This document shows positions 9,029 to 18,028 of a DNA stretch of 64,000 nt, in pieces. The position numbers were made by a program, and so were the translations under genes. Source of the DNA: Shewanella sp. MTB7 (GTDB lineage: Bacteria; Pseudomonadota; Gammaproteobacteria; Enterobacterales; Shewanellaceae); NCBI RefSeq assembly GCF_027571385.1, contig NZ_CP085636.1:3286001-3350000 (forward strand). Reading direction: 5' to 3'. The notes under the pieces are model-generated. The model had not been told where the DNA came from and made no database searches. It was given only the letters and a program-made list of their open reading frames with translations. Each line of letters opens with the position of its first letter. The first letter of the stretch is position 1.

Positions 9029-10381
9029 ATGCAGGCTAAATCTAATCGTATATGGATTAAAAACCCTCTCGACTGCCTCGATCCATCTTATGCCGCTGGA
9101 ATAGTTGTTCAAGACGATATTATCAAAGAGTTGATCGCTGCAGACTGTCAACCTCTTAGCGTTGTTGATGAGGTTATCGATGCACGTGAACATGTCCTTA
9201 TACCTGGCTTAATTAACAGTCACCATCATTTCTATCAAACCTTAACTCGTGCCTTTCCTGCAGCATTAAACAAAGCGTTATTTCCATGGCTGCAGAGCTT
9301 GTACCCAGTATGGGCAAAACTCACTCCTGAAATGGTTGCGACTTCAACAACAATTGCCTTAAGTGAATTGCTACTTTCTGGCTGTACAACAGCAAGTGAT
9401 CACCATTATTTATTTCCTAATGGTTTAGAAAATGCCATTGATATTCAAATAGAACAAGCACGTAAACTTGGTATAAGAGTCCATTTAACCCGTGGTTCTA
9501 TGAGCTTAGGAGAGGATCAAGGAGGATTACCACCACGAACCACCATTCAAACTGATCAACAGATATTAGACGATAGCCAAAGGCTGATTAAAAGATACCA
9601 TCAACATGAAGAGGGCGCGATGACCAGAATTGCATTGGCACCCTGTTCACCTTTTTCTGTTAGCGAAGAGTTAATGCGAGCCACAGGTGATTTAGCTGAA
9701 GAATTTGATGTCAGGCTTCACACTCACCTCGCAGAAACACACGACGAAACAGAGTTTTGCATAAAGATGTTTGGTGTGCGCCCAGTTGATTACCTTGAGC
9801 GAGTTGGCTGGTTAAATAATCGTACATGGTTAGCTCATGGTATTCACTTTAATGAACAAGAGATTTCTCGTTTGGGAGAGGCTGGGGTTGGAGTTTGTCA
9901 TTGTCCTTCATCTAATATGTTGTTGGCATCAGGCCAATGTCCAACTTTAGCACTGGAAGCCGCTGGAAGCCCTGTTGGTTTAGGCGTTGATGGTTCGGCA
10001 TCAAATGACGGTTCAAATATGATTGGTGAAGTTCGTCAAGCACTGTTACTGCAACGCTTGCGCTATGGAGCTTGTCAGATCACCCATCAGAAAGCATTTA
10101 ATTGGGCAACTAAAGGCTCTGCAGCATGTTTAGGTCGTGATGACATTGGGGAAATTGCAGTCGGTAAACAAGCAGATATTGCTTTATTCAAACTTGATGA
10201 AATTCGCTTTGCCGGTTCAGGTTCCCCTGTCGCAGCCCTATTGCTTTGCGGCGCAACAAAAGCAGATAAAGTGATGGTGGCAGGTCAATGGCGAGTGTTG
10301 GACGGTAAAGTACTTGATTTGGATCTGAATCAACTGATGGCCCAGCAAATAGAGTTAGCAATGCAACTTGCAAAAAGCTAA
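9029..10381 (+). CDS. 8-oxoguanine/guanine deaminase (amidohydrolase family)
   Basis: Cytoplasmic zinc amidohydrolase of 450 residues. Family metal and catalytic segments are in order: NSHHHFYQT (HxH), HTHLAETHDETE, WLAHGIHF, VCHCPSSNMLLASG and GLGVDGSASNDG. This is the arrangement of bacterial 8-oxoguanine deaminases, which convert 8-oxoguanine to urate and often guanine to xanthine. It follows the permease on the same strand and feeds products into the xanthine dehydrogenase pathway. Hydroxyatrazine-ethylaminohydrolase-type annotations are common for this group, but the context argues for purine. Substrate preference needs assay. Start ATG 9029 follows a weak AGGAAT. Confidence 0.85.
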   Translation: MQAKSNRIWIKNPLDCLDPSYAAGIVVQDDIIKELIAADCQPLSVVDEVIDAREHVLIPGLINSHHHFYQTLTRAFPAALNKALFPWLQSLYPVWAKLTPEMVATSTTIALSELLLSGCTTASDHHYLFPNGLENAIDIQIEQARKLGIRVHLTRGSMSLGEDQGGLPPRTTIQTDQQILDDSQRLIKRYHQHEEGAMTRIALAPCSPFSVSEELMRATGDLAEEFDVRLHTHLAETHDETEFCIKMFGVRPVDYLERVGWLNNRTWLAHGIHFNEQEISRLGEAGVGVCHCPSSNMLLASGQCPTLALEAAGSPVGLGVDGSASNDGSNMIGEVRQALLLQRLRYGACQITHQKAFNWATKGSAACLGRDDIGEIAVGKQADIALFKLDEIRFAGSGSPVAALLLCGATKADKVMVAGQWRVLDGKVLDLDLNQLMAQQIELAMQLAKS

Positions 10382-10708
10382 CCCATGACCCGATCAATAA
10401 ATCTGGTGATGATTAAGCTGAGCTTTTAATCAATCTCGCTTAGTTTTCTCATCAAAAAGGCGGCATTTCAGTTGCTTTTTGTCATTTAATATAACCTCTT
10501 AAAAGATTCAACCATAAACGGTTAAGGTATTGGTTAACAAGTATTCTAGGCTAAATTATATCGTTTTACTTAGTCCTTATAAAACAGAACAATATATAGT
10601 GTAATGTTTTAGGAAAACATAAGTTCTATCCTTTAAGAACGACTAACCCATTAAGTTTTTTAATCTTTTAGGGTAGACTCAAGGTAATAACTGCTTGAGA
10701 GAATGTTT
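10382..10708. other. Intergenic region, deaminase to patZ
   Basis: Roughly 320 bp, A+T-rich, without a credible ORF. CAAAAAG/CTTTTTG arms near 10454-10482 form an imperfect hairpin with a bulge that might end the purine transcript. The rest should hold the patZ promoter, but I see no convincing -35/-10 pair. Confidence 0.4.
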
Positions 10709-13411
10709 ATGAGCCAGCGAACACTTCACACCTTATTCAAACCTAAATCAATTGCCATTATCGGCGCGTCAAATACTGAAAAGCATGCGGGTAATGTTGT
10801 GATGAAAAACCTGCTCGCTGGCGGCTTCTCTGGTCCAATAATGCCTGTCACGCCGAAATATGAGGCTGTCTTGGGTGTGCTTGCCTACCCGAATATTGAG
10901 AGTTTACCCTTAATTCCTGATCTCGCGATTATCTGCACTGCAGCCTCCCGTGTACCCAGCATAGTGGAAACTCTGGCACAATTTGGTTGTAAGGTAGCGA
11001 TCATCATTGCCGCAGGCATGGGCGAGCAACTAAATGGCGAAGGTATCAGCTTACTTAGGGAGACCAAAAACAATGCAAGCCGCTATGGCATGAGGATCTT
11101 AGGGCCAAATAGCTTAGGCATGATGTTACCTAACCTAGGTCTTAATGCCAGCTTAGCGCATACGAGTGGCTTGCCGGGAAAAATTGCTTTCGTATCACAA
11201 TCTGCTGCTATTTGTACCACGGTACTTGACTGGGCAAATAATAAAAGTATTGGTTTCTCCTCTTTTATCTCGTTAGGCGATGCTACCGATGTTGATTTTG
11301 ATGAATTGCTGGATTATCTAGGTAGAGACGCAAACACCAACGCCATCTTGCTCTATGTGGACTCCATCAATGAGAAGCGCCATTTTCTTTCTGCAGCTAG
11401 AGCAGCAGCCAGAAACAAACCTATTCTAGTCATTAAATCCGGTCGAAGTATAGAAGGGTCTAATGCCGCTAAATTGCATACCGGAGGCTTGATGGGTAAC
11501 GATGCAGTTTATGAAGCCGCATTTAGACGAGCAGGTATGTTAAGAGTCAATGATCTGGTTGAGCTCTTCGCAGCCGTTGAAACATTAGCCCATTCATCTC
11601 CTTTACTTGGTGAGCGTCTCGCTATCGTAAGTAATGGTGGTGGCCCAGCAGTATTAGCCTTAGATCAATTGATATTAGCAGGTGGTAAATCCACTGTTAT
11701 AGATGACGATACCATTAACCAACTCGATAATCTGCTTCCCTCGACTTGGTCAAAGCAAAACCCGGTTGATATAGGCGGAGACTCAGATGCACAGCGCTAT
11801 ACTCAAACAGTCAAAATAATGATGGATAGCGGCGCGGCTGATGCCATTTTGGTATTGTATTCACCTTCAGCATTAGGAGACAGTGTCGAGATTGCCAGCT
11901 CTCTTGCTGAAATGATTGCGACTCATCCTAAACGAAGAAGTGTCAATATACTCACTAACTGGAGCGGAGAAGATTCAGCCTATTTAGCGCGTAAGCATTT
12001 TAATCATGCAGGGATCCCGACCTACAGGACTGCAGAAGGTGCCGTTGGGGCATTTATGCATATGGTTGAATATCGACGTAATCAAAAGTTACTTCAGGAG
12101 GTCCCACAATCAATACCCGACAATATCCCCACTAATGTAGAGCAAGCCCGAGGTCTTCTTGCTAAAGCATACGAAGCTGGCAAGCGAATTCTAGAGACAC
12201 ATGAATCCATTGATATTCTATCTGCATATGGCTTAAAAACCATAGACACTTATGTGGCGAACACCCCTGTAGAGGCGGTTAATATTGCTAACAAAATTGG
12301 TTATCCCGTTGCGATAAAAGTACAATCACCTGATATTCATCACAAATCTGATGTCCATGGCGTCATGCTAAATCTGAACAGTGAAGATGAAGTCAGCCAA
12401 GCTGCAGCAGCAATCAAATCTCGAGTTTTGGACATCAACCCTGATGCAGAAATAGAAGGGTTAATCGTTCAAAAAATGGCACTCACAGCCGGCGCGCAAG
12501 AGATCAGAGTCGCGGTGATAAATGATCCCGTATTTGGTCCAGCCATCTTACTCGGTGAAGGAGGTTCCGAATGGAACCCTGCTCGTGATGCTGTCGTCGC
12601 ACTACCACCATTAAACATGACCTTAGCGCGCTATATGGTCATTCAAGCCCTAAAAACTCAAAAGTTAAAAGATAAACACTTACCTTTGGGGTTAGATATG
12701 AATGCGTTATGTATCATGCTCACGCAGATCTCTCATTTAGTGATAGATTGCCCAGAGATAGCCACACTGGATCTTAATCCTGTATTGTGTGCTGGCGCGA
12801 ATATCACCCTCCTTGATATCAACATACAACTCCATGAAACCCAAATTGATAATCCTTTACGGCTTGCAATATCTCCCTACCCAAAAGAACTGGAACAAAT
12901 AACAACACTAAAGAATGGCCGAGAGATCATGTTGAGACCTATTTTACCGGAAGATGAACCTAAACATCTTATATTCGATAATTCTTTGTCAGACGAAGAC
13001 AGATACAAACGATATTTTGGTGTTCGATCTAAAATGACTCACGAAGAGATGGCCGTACTGACTCAAATTGATTATGCACGTGAAATGGCATTTATTGCGA
13101 TTGCAAAAGATGATAATGGAGAAGATCTGACCTTAGGCGCCATCAGAGCCTCCATCGATCCAGACAATACTGAAGCGGAATTTGCTATGGCAGTGAGGAG
13201 CGATCATCAAGGTCTAGGATTAGGTAGGCTCTTACTCGAAAAATTAATCACCTATTACAAAAATAATGATACTCAGGTTTTGACTGGATTTACCATGTTT
13301 GAGAATCGCAGTATGGCAAATCTTGCCAAAGGATTAGGCTTTACCGTCACTTTTGATATGGAAGAGCGCCTTATCAAAATGGACATGCAGTTAAAGACAA
13401 CAACACTATAA
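10709..13411 (+). CDS. patZ: Protein lysine acetyltransferase PatZ (ADP-forming acyl-CoA synthetase-like + GNAT)
   Basis: Protein of 900 residues that acetylates lysines, classically acetyl-CoA synthetase, using acetyl-CoA. Domains in order: CoA-binding Rossmann domain (about 5-100, KPKSIAIIGAS), succinyl-CoA-ligase-like domains (to about 460), ATP-grasp domain (about 490-710), and a C-terminal GNAT domain (about 725-895, with the acetyl-CoA loop HQGLGLGRLLLE). It is close to E. coli PatZ/YfiQ throughout as I recall it, including the MSQR start. I therefore chose ATG 10709 over the ATG two codons upstream; GAGAGAA lies about 6 nt before it. Monocistronic, ending at a strong bidirectional hairpin. 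Confidence 0.93.
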   Translation: MSQRTLHTLFKPKSIAIIGASNTEKHAGNVVMKNLLAGGFSGPIMPVTPKYEAVLGVLAYPNIESLPLIPDLAIICTAASRVPSIVETLAQFGCKVAIIIAAGMGEQLNGEGISLLRETKNNASRYGMRILGPNSLGMMLPNLGLNASLAHTSGLPGKIAFVSQSAAICTTVLDWANNKSIGFSSFISLGDATDVDFDELLDYLGRDANTNAILLYVDSINEKRHFLSAARAAARNKPILVIKSGRSIEGSNAAKLHTGGLMGNDAVYEAAFRRAGMLRVNDLVELFAAVETLAHSSPLLGERLAIVSNGGGPAVLALDQLILAGGKSTVIDDDTINQLDNLLPSTWSKQNPVDIGGDSDAQRYTQTVKIMMDSGAADAILVLYSPSALGDSVEIASSLAEMIATHPKRRSVNILTNWSGEDSAYLARKHFNHAGIPTYRTAEGAVGAFMHMVEYRRNQKLLQEVPQSIPDNIPTNVEQARGLLAKAYEAGKRILETHESIDILSAYGLKTIDTYVANTPVEAVNIANKIGYPVAIKVQSPDIHHKSDVHGVMLNLNSEDEVSQAAAAIKSRVLDINPDAEIEGLIVQKMALTAGAQEIRVAVINDPVFGPAILLGEGGSEWNPARDAVVALPPLNMTLARYMVIQALKTQKLKDKHLPLGLDMNALCIMLTQISHLVIDCPEIATLDLNPVLCAGANITLLDINIQLHETQIDNPLRLAISPYPKELEQITTLKNGREIMLRPILPEDEPKHLIFDNSLSDEDRYKRYFGVRSKMTHEEMAVLTQIDYAREMAFIAIAKDDNGEDLTLGAIRASIDPDNTEAEFAMAVRSDHQGLGLGRLLLEKLITYYKNNDTQVLTGFTMFENRSMANLAKGLGFTVTFDMEERLIKMDMQLKTTTL

Positions 13412-13415
13412 ATGA

Positions 13416-13454
13416 AAATGTACCTTCGCCCTTTAAGAGGGCGAAGGTACATTT
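13416..13454. terminator. Bidirectional terminator hairpin, patZ/diguanylate cyclase
   Basis: Perfect 17-bp stem (13416-13432 with 13438-13454) and a 5-nt loop, between convergent genes. The minus-strand reading is followed by a T-rich run (TTTTCATTT). It probably serves both genes. Confidence 0.85.
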
Positions 13455-13477
13455 AAAATCGATACAGTAAGCAAGCG

Positions 13478-14509
13478 CTACTCAGCACGGCTACAATTTC
13501 TTCCTGATGATTTTGCACGATATAGAGCTTCATCAGCCCTAACAAAGTAACTTTCTCTATCATCGCTATTATGCAAGGTTGATACCCCGACAGAAACGGT
13601 GATCGAGCCAAGAGAATGCTTTTTCTCTTTGCCTATACTAAGTTTTCTATCAGCAATTTTTTTCCTTAACGACTCAGCAACCGTTAATGCTTCATCTAAT
13701 TTGGTATTAGGCAATAAAACCACGAACTCTTCACCACCATACCTAGCAACAAAGTCGGTTCCCTTAACCGATTTTTTAAGTGCTGCAGCCACATACGCCA
13801 ACACTTTATCGCCTACAAGATGTCCATGGGTATCATTAAACAATTTAAAATGGTCAATATCGACAACAAGCAAACTACTAGCACTTTGATTTTCGCTGTA
13901 ATTCGTCAAGTGAAGCTGAATTTCATCTTCAAACGCTCGTCGATTAAACAAGGAAGTCAATTGATCTGTCTGCGCCACAACATTGAGGTTTTCCATTTCA
14001 GATTTAAGTGAACAAACCTCATCACTCATGATGTTAAGACTTTGCTCCATCTGTTTATTGTCGAGAATAACTGACCCCATCTCATCCACTAAAGAGTCGA
14101 CTAATCTATAAAGAACATCTGCATCGTTGGTTTTTTTAAGTTCTTGATTAAAATCAGTCAAAGTCACTGTCAAATTAGCTGTACCAGTGCTTATTTTACT
14201 CACTTTATCAAGCAGGTTATTAATCACTAATTGGGTTTCAACTTGCACACTTTCGATGATTTCCGATGATAAATCTAAGATGAATATCTTGACTAAATCA
14301 CTATTCACTTTCTCTGTGAATTTTTCACCGCTGACTATTTTATTATCAATGGCACGCTTTAAATCTAAGTTAACACCTAAAAAGTATTCATACCAAACTG
14401 AGTAGTTATCAGGGGTAACAGGGATATCAAGTTCAGACATCTTGGGAACGGCATGTCTGAGAATTTTTGCTGAGACGTCAATGTCTGAGAGATGTTTTGC
14501 TACATTCAT
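13478..14509 (-). CDS. Diguanylate cyclase (GGEEF), cytoplasmic
   Basis: Protein of 343 residues with a helical N-terminal region (about 1-175, no membrane segment, coiled-coil propensity) and a C-terminal GGDEF domain. The domain begins at DQLTSLFNRRAFEDE and has an intact active-site loop RYGGEEFVVLLP, so it should make c-di-GMP from two GTP. The inhibitory I-site (RxxD, five residues before GGEEF) reads KGTD, lacking the arginine, so product inhibition is probably weak or absent. No known sensory domain is recognisable. Start ATG 14509 with GGTG 7 nt upstream. Monocistronic. Confidence 0.9.
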   Translation of the reverse strand: MNVAKHLSDIDVSAKILRHAVPKMSELDIPVTPDNYSVWYEYFLGVNLDLKRAIDNKIVSGEKFTEKVNSDLVKIFILDLSSEIIESVQVETQLVINNLLDKVSKISTGTANLTVTLTDFNQELKKTNDADVLYRLVDSLVDEMGSVILDNKQMEQSLNIMSDEVCSLKSEMENLNVVAQTDQLTSLFNRRAFEDEIQLHLTNYSENQSASSLLVVDIDHFKLFNDTHGHLVGDKVLAYVAAALKKSVKGTDFVARYGGEEFVVLLPNTKLDEALTVAESLRKKIADRKLSIGKEKKHSLGSITVSVGVSTLHNSDDRESYFVRADEALYRAKSSGRNCSRAE

Positions 14510-14651
14510 ACTTCACCACCGTAGATTCTTATTTTAATATCAGCGGATTAATTCTCATGTCCCTACAAATTCTACCTGATTGTGAAATAAAATTAAATCG
14601 GTGTTAGCGACCATGCTCTCAAATAGTAGAATTAACCTCACAGTTACAATA

Positions 14652-14687
14652 ACGAAATATAAGGGTCTTGCCATCCTTTTATTTCGT
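14652..14687 (-). terminator. Stem-loop after eptA
   Basis: A 13-bp stem with one T-T mismatch (14652-14664 with 14675-14687) and a 10-nt loop starts 6 nt past the eptA stop. The T-tract is weak. Probably ends the eptA transcript. Confidence 0.55.
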
Positions 14688-14693
14688 ATAAAT

Positions 14694-16337
14694 TTACGAT
14701 TTTACTCTGCAGGTCGCAAAAATATCTAATTGTTCATCATAGATAGTTGTTTCTATGTTCATTACACCCAACAACGAATCGAATAAGTTATCATGAGAAA
14801 ATCTATCTCTCTTGGCTTTTTCATTCAAACAGTGTAGATCTAATTTGTTTTCATGGCTAAATGCTGGCGAAAACCAAGTCAATAAAGGTATCTTAACTTG
14901 TTCATCTGGCGCTATGGCATAAGGCGCACCATGAAGATAAAGTCCTTTCTCTCCAAGTGACTCTCCATGATCTGATACATATATCATTCCAGTATTAAAC
15001 TCCTTATCAAGGGCTTTTAATCTAGTAATCACACTTCCCAATATGTAGTCAGTATAAAGAATAGTATTGTCGTAGGTGTTCATTAACACTTCATCACTAC
15101 AGTTCTGTATATCGCTGCGAGGACAGTCAGGGGTGAATTTTTTGTGGGACTGTGGGTACCTCAGATAATACGTTGGGCCATGGGACCCGATAACATGTAA
15201 GACAATCAAAGTATCGCGGTTCTCAATGCTACTCAGTGTTTTATCCAATTGCGCTAAAAGCACCTGATCAAAACAGTAATCACCATTACAGAGCTCAGGA
15301 TCACTATCTCGCTCAATGGTGATATTGGTTATTCTGTCACAAACCCCTTTACATCCACTGTCGTTATCGAGCCAAACCTGTTGAATCCCAGCATGATCGA
15401 GTACATCAAGTGCACCATCTTGTGCCTCAGCTTTTCTGGCATCGTATTGTGTACGTGTCATATTTGAAAACATGCAAGGCACAGACACTGCTGTTGCTGT
15501 ACCGCAGGAAGTCATATTTTGAAATGCCGTGACGCCATGTTCCTTGGTATACGTATTGGTAGGCTTCTCATACCCATAATACTCATAGTTCATCGCTCTG
15601 GCTGTTTCTCCGACAACTAGTACCATGAGGTTGCCCTTGCCATTATTTGCAATGCGTGTATTTACCGCATCTAAGCCTTGTTGTTGGTAAATCAAAGGTG
15701 TTTGAAAATAGTGTTGATTGGTATATTTGGCGATCGAACCTATAACATAAGTTGGAATGATAAAACGTTTAAGCTCATCATTATTACGGCCAAAAGAAAC
15801 ATAGTTTTGGTAATAGAAGAAGCCTATCACACCAATGCCAACCAACATGGTAAGCATAAACCCTAGCTTGTGGATCACTTCCTTCATCACAGGTTTATAT
15901 TCTATTTTAACTTTTAAAATCAGAAAAGTAGGTATTAAACCAGTCAAGATGAAATTGACGACTGATGATAAATTGAGATAGGTAAAGGCTTCAGACTGAT
16001 TTGTCTGTACCGTATTTTCAATCATTCCGGTATCGAATACGACACCATATTGAAATGCGGCAAAGAAAACACTTGATGAAAGTAGAGTGATGATGATGAA
16101 CAAAGGCTTTAAAAGATATTTGAAACTAAACAGAGAGAAAACGAAACTGAGAGCAAAGATAAGAAACAGGGGAATTGTCGCAATAAACAAAGGATCGACT
16201 TCAGTCTGTTTCTCTATTCCCTGCAGAACAATCTGAAAAAAAGGAATGTTAAAAATACACACATAAAATACAGCGATGAGCAGGGTAAATTGATTTACCG
16301 ATAATTTTTCTAAACGAAATTGCACTGTGTTACTCAC
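14694..16337 (-). CDS. eptA: Lipid A phosphoethanolamine transferase (EptA/MCR-4-like)
   Basis: Inner-membrane enzyme of 547 residues that transfers phosphoethanolamine from phosphatidylethanolamine to lipid A, lowering polymyxin binding. The N-terminal third has about five membrane helices; the rest is a periplasmic sulfatase-fold domain. Zinc and catalytic residues are visible: E244 in VVGETAR, nucleophile T282 in SCGTATAVSVPCMFS, and SDHGESLGEKG. Cysteines of the family disulfides (C278, C288, DNDSGCKGVCD) are present. The N-terminus, with LSVNQFT and GIEKQTEVDPLFIA, strongly resembles plasmid-borne MCR-4 as I remember it, which is thought to come from Shewanella. Start ATG 16337. A tetranucleotide repeat lies about 220 bp upstream. 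Confidence 0.93.
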   Translation of the reverse strand: MSNTVQFRLEKLSVNQFTLLIAVFYVCIFNIPFFQIVLQGIEKQTEVDPLFIATIPLFLIFALSFVFSLFSFKYLLKPLFIIITLLSSSVFFAAFQYGVVFDTGMIENTVQTNQSEAFTYLNLSSVVNFILTGLIPTFLILKVKIEYKPVMKEVIHKLGFMLTMLVGIGVIGFFYYQNYVSFGRNNDELKRFIIPTYVIGSIAKYTNQHYFQTPLIYQQQGLDAVNTRIANNGKGNLMVLVVGETARAMNYEYYGYEKPTNTYTKEHGVTAFQNMTSCGTATAVSVPCMFSNMTRTQYDARKAEAQDGALDVLDHAGIQQVWLDNDSGCKGVCDRITNITIERDSDPELCNGDYCFDQVLLAQLDKTLSSIENRDTLIVLHVIGSHGPTYYLRYPQSHKKFTPDCPRSDIQNCSDEVLMNTYDNTILYTDYILGSVITRLKALDKEFNTGMIYVSDHGESLGEKGLYLHGAPYAIAPDEQVKIPLLTWFSPAFSHENKLDLHCLNEKAKRDRFSHDNLFDSLLGVMNIETTIYDEQLDIFATCRVKS

Positions 16338-16709
16338 AAAATAAATTAATGAATAGATAGCATAAACAGATATCTCCGTTTATAAGCCATAGAAGGAACA
16401 TAATGGTAGCTGTTGAGTTAGTTCCCCTTTACTCACACATCAATATTTAACAACAAATTAACATTGTTGGCAATACTGATTCACCGAGTACTGTAAAAGG
16501 CTACCAAAGAGACCGTGAAAGAAATGTGAGTTTACTGTCCCCATTAACACCATGATGAAAGAAAGAAAGAAAGAAAGAAAGAAAGAACGAATAATATAGA
16601 AGAGTCATTTGAATTGCGTTTTAACGTAAAATAATTAACCCTTTTCTATTTTTAGTCCGTTTATAACGTTAAATGATCAATATTCTACTTATGTACACTC
16701 GGAGATTTC
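16338..16709. other. Divergent intergenic region eptA/ecotin
   Basis: 372 bp holding the promoters of the two divergent envelope genes and the GAAA tetranucleotide run (16557-16587). No ORF, tRNA or clear -35/-10 pair is evident. Confidence 0.5.
16557..16587. repeat. Tetranucleotide microsatellite (GAAA)7
   Basis: Seven perfect GAAA units plus a partial GAA. It lies 122 bp before the ecotin start and 220 bp before the eptA start. Tetranucleotide tracts mutate by slippage, so the unit number may vary between cells. It is noncoding, so any effect would be on promoter spacing or activity. Confidence 0.95.
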
Positions 16710-17282
16710 ATGCTGACAGTTAGTTCTACTTTAACAACTAAACGTATTATCGCATCAACAGCACTGGCCATTTCATTGTTTTCATTCAATTCGTTGGCTA
16801 CAAGCCCAGTACAACCAAGCGGACAGAATCAAAATATGATAGTTGCTCAAACTTTCACCCCAACGAACTATAAAACTTTTGATGATACTAAAATGTTTCC
16901 AGCTCCAAGCCAGGGAATGGAGCAACATATTTTAACTCTGCCTAAATTGGATAATGAAACCGACTACATTGTGGAGATACAGATAGGGGAAACACGGTTA
17001 GTAGACTGCAACAAACACGGCTTATCCGGGAAGCTTATAGAGCACACTGTAAAAGGATGGGGATATAATTACTATCAGGTAGACCATATCAATCCAGGTC
17101 CAAGCACTAAAATGGCTTGTTTTGATAAAGCAAAAACGGAAGCGTTTTTATCAATACCTGGTGAACTAAAAATTCAGTATGATAGCCGCTTACCAAAGGT
17201 TTTCTATTTACCGCTAGGTAGCGAACTCAGATACCGCGTCTGGAGTGTTGAGAGCGAATTTAGCTATTCGATGGCAAAATAA
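16710..17282 (+). CDS. eco: Ecotin, periplasmic serine protease inhibitor
   Basis: Protein of 190 residues with a signal peptide (hydrophobic core [14 protein letters not shown], probable cleavage near residue 30). Ecotin dimers inhibit trypsin-fold proteases and protect the cell from host or predator enzymes. Family segments include [31 protein letters not shown] and [12 protein letters not shown]. The reactive loop reads STKMAC, where E. coli has STMMAC, so P1 is K134 and P1' is M135; the loop cysteine C137 is kept. Lysine at P1 predicts a bias to trypsin-like targets. It has a longer N-terminal linker than E. coli ecotin. It ends at a hairpin terminator. Confidence 0.93.
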   Translation: MLTVSSTLTTKRIIASTALAISLFSFNSLATSPVQPSGQNQNMIVAQTFTPTNYKTFDDTKMFPAPSQGMEQHILTLPKLDNETDYIVEIQIGETRLVDCNKHGLSGKLIEHTVKGWGYNYYQVDHINPGPSTKMACFDKAKTEAFLSIPGELKIQYDSRLPKVFYLPLGSELRYRVWSVESEFSYSMAK

Positions 17283-17314
17283 AACGCCAAAGTCCCCAAA
17301 ACGAGATAAACAAA

Positions 17315-17346
17315 AAAGGCGACCAAATTGGTCGCCTTTCTTTTAT
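17315..17346. terminator. Terminator between ecotin and eda
   Basis: A 10-bp stem (17315-17324 with 17330-17339) and a 5-nt loop, flanked by A-run and T-run (CTTTTATTT), between convergent genes. Works for eco and, read on the other strand (with AAAAAA becoming TTTTTT), for eda. Confidence 0.88.
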
Positions 17347-17369
17347 TTCACCCATTTACTCTGAGTGAA

Positions 17370-18011
17370 TTAGATACCACTAATCGCCTCTTTACAAAGC
17401 TGAGTAATACGAGCCCAATCACCCTGCTCCATCGCATCAGTTGGAGCGATCCAGCTACCACCAATACAATCCACATTGTTAAGTGCAAGGTAATCTTTAT
17501 AACTGCTTGGCGTAATGCCACCTGTTGGACAGAAACGGATATCCGCTAACGGACCAGAAAAAGCCTTAAGTGCATTAACGCCACCCGATGCTTCTGCTGG
17601 GAAAAACTTAAAGTTAGTGTAACCCAGTGACATACCCGTCATCACTTCAGAGATACTTGCAACACCAGGAATTAACGGCACAGTGCCATCCATTGCTGCT
17701 TTAAGTAAACTCGGCGTCGCACCTGGTGTAATAATAAACTGAGCACCGGCATCGACGGCTTGCTGAAGCTGTTCTTCATTTAACACAGTGCCTGCACCAA
17801 CTAACGCCTCAGGTACCTCTTTCGCGATCTTGGTGATAGCTTCTAATGCGCAAGGAGTACGTAACGTCACTTCCAAAACACTGATCCCACCTGCAACGAG
17901 AGCCTTGGCTAACGGTACAGCATCTTCAATCTTATTGATGACCATAACAGGAACAATGGGGCTACGATCAAAAATATCTTGTGCTTGTAACGACCAGTTA
18001 TTCTTAGACAT
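17370..18011 (-). CDS. eda: KDPG/KHG aldolase
   Basis: Class I aldolase of 213 residues that splits 2-keto-3-deoxy-6-phosphogluconate to pyruvate and glyceraldehyde-3-phosphate, the last Entner-Doudoroff step. The catalytic glutamate lies in LEVTLRT and the Schiff-base lysine in [25 protein letters not shown] and PTGGI phosphate-binding segments are present. It is the last gene of zwf-pgl-edd-eda, 17 bp after edd. Start ATG 18011 with GGAAGA upstream. Length matches the E. coli enzyme. Confidence 0.97.
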   Translation of the reverse strand: MSKNNWSLQAQDIFDRSPIVPVMVINKIEDAVPLAKALVAGGISVLEVTLRTPCALEAITKIAKEVPEALVGAGTVLNEEQLQQAVDAGAQFIITPGATPSLLKAAMDGTVPLIPGVASISEVMTGMSLGYTNFKFFPAEASGGVNALKAFSGPLADIRFCPTGGITPSSYKDYLALNNVDCIGGSWIAPTDAMEQGDWARITQLCKEAISGI

Positions 18012-18028
18012 TGAGATATTCTTCCTAA

